A DNA stretch of 64,000 nucleotides, from contig NZ_MUHH01000023.1 of assembly GCF_002217475.1 (NCBI RefSeq), forward strand, positions 70,727-134,726, read 5' to 3'. Origin of the DNA: Flavobacterium tructae. Its GTDB lineage: Bacteria > Bacteroidota > Bacteroidia > Flavobacteriales > Flavobacteriaceae. Below are positions 61,268-64,000 of the stretch, piece after piece. Each line of letters begins with the position of its first letter. Position 1 is the first letter of the stretch. Made by a program: the position numbers and the translations under genes. The notes beneath the pieces were generated by a model. It was not told where the DNA came from, searched no databases, and saw only the letters and a program-made list of their open reading frames with translations.

Positions 61268-64000
61268 TTAATTCCCAAAATTATATCGAAGTGTAAATCC
61301 TGATCTAATATTCGTTAAAGGGAATGCTGTCGAGATTACCGCTTTCGAAAATGAATGATCGTAATAGAATATCGCGGTCAGGTTTTTACTGAATGCATAG
61401 TCTGCCGTAAGTTTTAAAGACCATATATTTTGTCCTGCTGCTAATTGGTTGTTGTCATAATCTAAATAGCGCACTAAGGTTTCATTATTTCGATACGAAA
61501 AGTCACACTTAATATTGATATCACTTTTGATAATTCCCGTTGGAGAATCAGCAAGTCTTGAGGAGAAAATTACATCTTTAAAACGATAGCCCAGACCTAC
61601 AACATATTCCATCCCTTTTACTTCGGTCAATAAATTATTATCAAAACTCATAGACAAAGCTCTGTCTTTTTTAATCTCTGTCAATACGCGTAATGAGCTT
61701 TTCAATTCAAAATCCATTCGGATTAACGGACTGAATTGCTCCACAAGGTTAATATTAGACATGATGGTTTTGTTAAAGAAATTGGTATTCACATCCTGTC
61801 CGTTAGGCTTCTCTATATAATCAAAATTAGATCTGAACTGGTTGATGGTATACGATGCTCTATAATTATGCTGTAAAGAAAAACGCTTGAATTTGTCTTT
61901 AAAATATTTGTAACGCATTAAACCGTTGTACTTAATACTCCAGTTTGGAATTGGGAAGCTTCTGAAAATATCTGTCGAGCTGCTTGATGCACTACTTCCT
62001 GTATAAGCCGCTAAAAATGCAGGCAATAAAACCGCCTGATTGCTTTTGGTAAATCCTATCGGATACCCTTCATTAGCCGTATATACTTTATAATTAGGAT
62101 CTGTAGGAGCCGGAATTGGGTTATTAGCATCTCCATATCTCGGAATTGGTGCTCCTGCACCATAACGCTCCTCTGCCAGACGGTTTGCTATAATCATACG
62201 GTTGTTTCTGAAATCATCAAATGCGGCAGACTCTGTTGCAGTGCTGGTTGAAAATGCTGTTTTTATAAGCACTGTTGAAATAGAGAACATCCCATAATTA
62301 TACGGTGACAAAGCCTTATAATCTAAATCTCCGGTCAAATTATTTTTAACAACACTATACTGCTCTGAATTATTTTCAGAATAATTACGATCCATATTCA
62401 GGTCAATTTTCAAATCAGGCAATAAGTCGATATTCGCCGTTACTTTCAGGAGCTTATTGGTTACCTGAGTAAAACTTTGATTAAAATCCTGATAAGAGGT
62501 TAACCATCCTCTTTTCGCCGCTTCAAAACGAATGTCGTCCTGGCTTCCGAAAACAAATCCTAAAGTAGGTCTCGATGTTCCGAAGAAACCAACACCCGGT
62601 GTATACCCCGGTAAAACGGTTCCACTATTCACGGTATAATTTACCTGAACATTTTTTATACTGGTCAGAATACCAATCATGCCATCATAGAATGGACTGC
62701 TAGTGGTAGCCGGTTTTGCCGTATTTACAATCTTCTCCCCTGGTTTTGGCGGTGCAGCTGCTTTAGGTTTTGCTCCTGTTTTTGAACCCGGAGTTAATCC
62801 TAAATACTTGTACAGCGTGTTCATGTTAAGCGTTGTCGTAAATGTATTCGAATTGGCATTCTGAATAGTGTTTCCTAAATCAAACGTACTTCCGCTGACA
62901 GGATCCACATATTCAGATAATGCAGTCGAAGCACGCTGCCAGCTATAATCGGCGGTATACGAATAATTTGCTTTGATGAAGCTCAGTACCGGAATTTTAT
63001 GAATTGGAATATCATAGTTCAACACTAACTGTTGTACGTGCTGATTTGGCGTTCCAATATCAAAATAATCGTCCCAGATATTAAAATCCTGTTTTGGCGT
63101 ATTGTCATCATTTAGAAAATTCCTTACGATATTATTGGATGCGGCGGTATAGTTAATTTTTAAAGATTTCGTTAAATTGAAACCAAAACCGTACTGATAA
63201 TTAAAGGCAAAGTTTCGTCTGTACAACGGATCAAGACCAATTCCTTGTACCTCCACTTCTCTAAATTGCTGACGGTTACTTTGTCTCAAAATATTTGTGT
63301 TAAAGGAAACATTTGAAGGCAAATAATTAAAATTAAAATCACTCAGCATTTTCCAATACTCACTTTTCTTCATGAATTTAGTCTTCTTGAACGGAACCAC
63401 TTCTTTTGGCTGGAAGGTGTACGCATAATTCACGGCACTATTCGATTGCTCGTCTACGTAATCTGCCACTTCATAATCGTGACGTTCTACCTGATTGTAC
63501 GATTGTGAGAAGGTGAAATTTTCAACGTCATAAACATGCGGTTTCTGTTCCGGTGCTCTGTCTTTTCTTACACCGATAAAATTGATACTTCTTCTTTTGG
63601 TATAGTCAACAGCTCTGGTTCTGATGTTCTCTTTCTCTGCCTCATCGGTCGTTTCTTTAATCAGCTGTTTTAATTTTATATCCTGATTGAACGGGTCATA
63701 TTCCGGTGTGATAACTTCTTCTCCAATTGCGTAATTAAATGGCAAATTGATTCCCCATCTGTGTGGCAATAATTTCCCTAAATTCAAATTGGTAACAATA
63801 TTATACTGCTGTAGATCTTCACGGCTTCTCTCATTTGCTCCTTGTTCTAAAGATCCAAAACCAATGGTACTCTTTTTACCGGTAGCCGATACGGTAGCAA
63901 AATCCGCCATATTGGTATCGATATTTAAAATTGCTGCCATACCGCCTTTGTTCTCCAGATCGGCCATTCGAAGTTCGTTGAACCAAATCTCTCCTTTAAT
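61268..64000 (-). CDS. sprA: SprA, type IX secretion/gliding outer-membrane translocon, 3' part
   Basis: The C-terminal part (about 910 codons visible) of SprA, which forms the very large beta-barrel through which T9SS cargo crosses the outer membrane and which gliding requires. The frame is open to the window edge and begins ...[17 protein letters not shown], so the gene continues beyond the window. Typical SprA features: the WFNELR segment, many long amphipathic barrel strands and C-terminal [11 protein letters not shown]. The gcvH start follows 89 bases later. Partial only because the window ends. Confidence 0.9.
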   Translation of the reverse strand: MKGEIWFNELRMADLENKGGMAAILNIDTNMADFATVSATGKKSTIGFGSLEQGANERSREDLQQYNIVTNLNLGKLLPHRWGINLPFNYAIGEEVITPEYDPFNQDIKLKQLIKETTDEAEKENIRTRAVDYTKRRSINFIGVRKDRAPEQKPHVYDVENFTFSQSYNQVERHDYEVADYVDEQSNSAVNYAYTFQPKEVVPFKKTKFMKKSEYWKMLSDFNFNYLPSNVSFNTNILRQSNRQQFREVEVQGIGLDPLYRRNFAFNYQYGFGFNLTKSLKINYTAASNNIVRNFLNDDNTPKQDFNIWDDYFDIGTPNQHVQQLVLNYDIPIHKIPVLSFIKANYSYTADYSWQRASTALSEYVDPVSGSTFDLGNTIQNANSNTFTTTLNMNTLYKYLGLTPGSKTGAKPKAAAPPKPGEKIVNTAKPATTSSPFYDGMIGILTSIKNVQVNYTVNSGTVLPGYTPGVGFFGTSRPTLGFVFGSQDDIRFEAAKRGWLTSYQDFNQSFTQVTNKLLKVTANIDLLPDLKIDLNMDRNYSENNSEQYSVVKNNLTGDLDYKALSPYNYGMFSISTVLIKTAFSTSTATESAAFDDFRNNRMIIANRLAEERYGAGAPIPRYGDANNPIPAPTDPNYKVYTANEGYPIGFTKSNQAVLLPAFLAAYTGSSASSSSTDIFRSFPIPNWSIKYNGLMRYKYFKDKFKRFSLQHNYRASYTINQFRSNFDYIEKPNGQDVNTNFFNKTIMSNINLVEQFSPLIRMDFELKSSLRVLTEIKKDRALSMSFDNNLLTEVKGMEYVVGLGYRFKDVIFSSRLADSPTGIIKSDINIKCDFSYRNNETLVRYLDYDNNQLAAGQNIWSLKLTADYAFSKNLTAIFYYDHSFSKAVISTAFPLTNIRSGFTLRYNFGN

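Overview
The window is chromosomal DNA from a gliding Bacteroidota bacterium, almost certainly a Flavobacterium or close relative. Evidence: AT-rich DNA; TAnnTTTG-type -7 promoter elements; the end of sprA next to gcvH; a PorP/SprF protein; a RemB-like gliding protein; and the usual Flavobacteriia order pdxJ / CBS protein / nadK / DUF6089 / uppS / bamA / ompH / ompH / murI. I found no rRNA, tRNA, CRISPR array, insertion sequence or intact prophage. Most of the window is core genome in short operons separated by clear hairpin terminators.

Layout. 1-3.1 kb: a GH3-type acyl-adenylating enzyme, then three small membrane or lipoprotein genes, one an archaemetzincin-like zinc protease. 3.3-4.5 kb: serB. 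4.8-8.2 kb: five small VOC and SRPBCC proteins divergent from a GlxA/AraC-type regulator. 8.2-11.9 kb: an accessory block of secreted proteins, with a HExxH lipoprotein, three small exported proteins and two decayed fragments. 11.9-17.4 kb: clpX, clpP, tig and three small genes. 17.6-22.2 kb: a lipoprotein, then a DUF4249/TonB-dependent receptor pair. 22.4-31.9 kb: pyridoxine, NAD kinase and the cell-envelope assembly cluster. 32-38.2 kb: a DUF4270/outer-membrane pair, then kelch lipoprotein, DUF4907 and a LytS/LytR-type two-component system behind a collapsed outer-membrane gene. 38.3-42.4 kb: gamma-carbonic anhydrase, PorP/SprF, NifU, an amphipathic helical protein and MscS. 42.4-50.2 kb: a MacAB/TolC-like efflux operon with two adaptors, ending in tsaB. 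50.4-57 kb: DUF4403, then terminal-oxidase subunits, heme o synthase and SCO assembly factors. 57-64 kb: remB-like, deoC, vanZ-like, gcvH and the 3' part of sprA.

Functional themes are envelope biogenesis (BamA, two Skp-like chaperones, UppS, MurI, lipoproteins), gliding and type IX secretion (SprA, PorP/SprF, RemB-like), protein quality control (Trigger factor, ClpXP), aerobic respiration and efflux.

The least explained parts are these: (i) the 8.2-11.9 kb secreted-protein locus, whose layout resembles a polymorphic effector/partner locus with decayed cassettes (inference); (ii) the 34.7-34.9 kb remnant, where the start and end of an outer-membrane gene seem to have been joined, leaving its promoter in front of the kelch/two-component operon; (iii) several structured intergenic repeats, including three hairpins with three-base loops at 30.8 kb and a perfect 24-bp inverted repeat at 51.8 kb. 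I did not find a clearly new defence or metabolic system. All functional calls rest on family recognition by eye; no database search was run.
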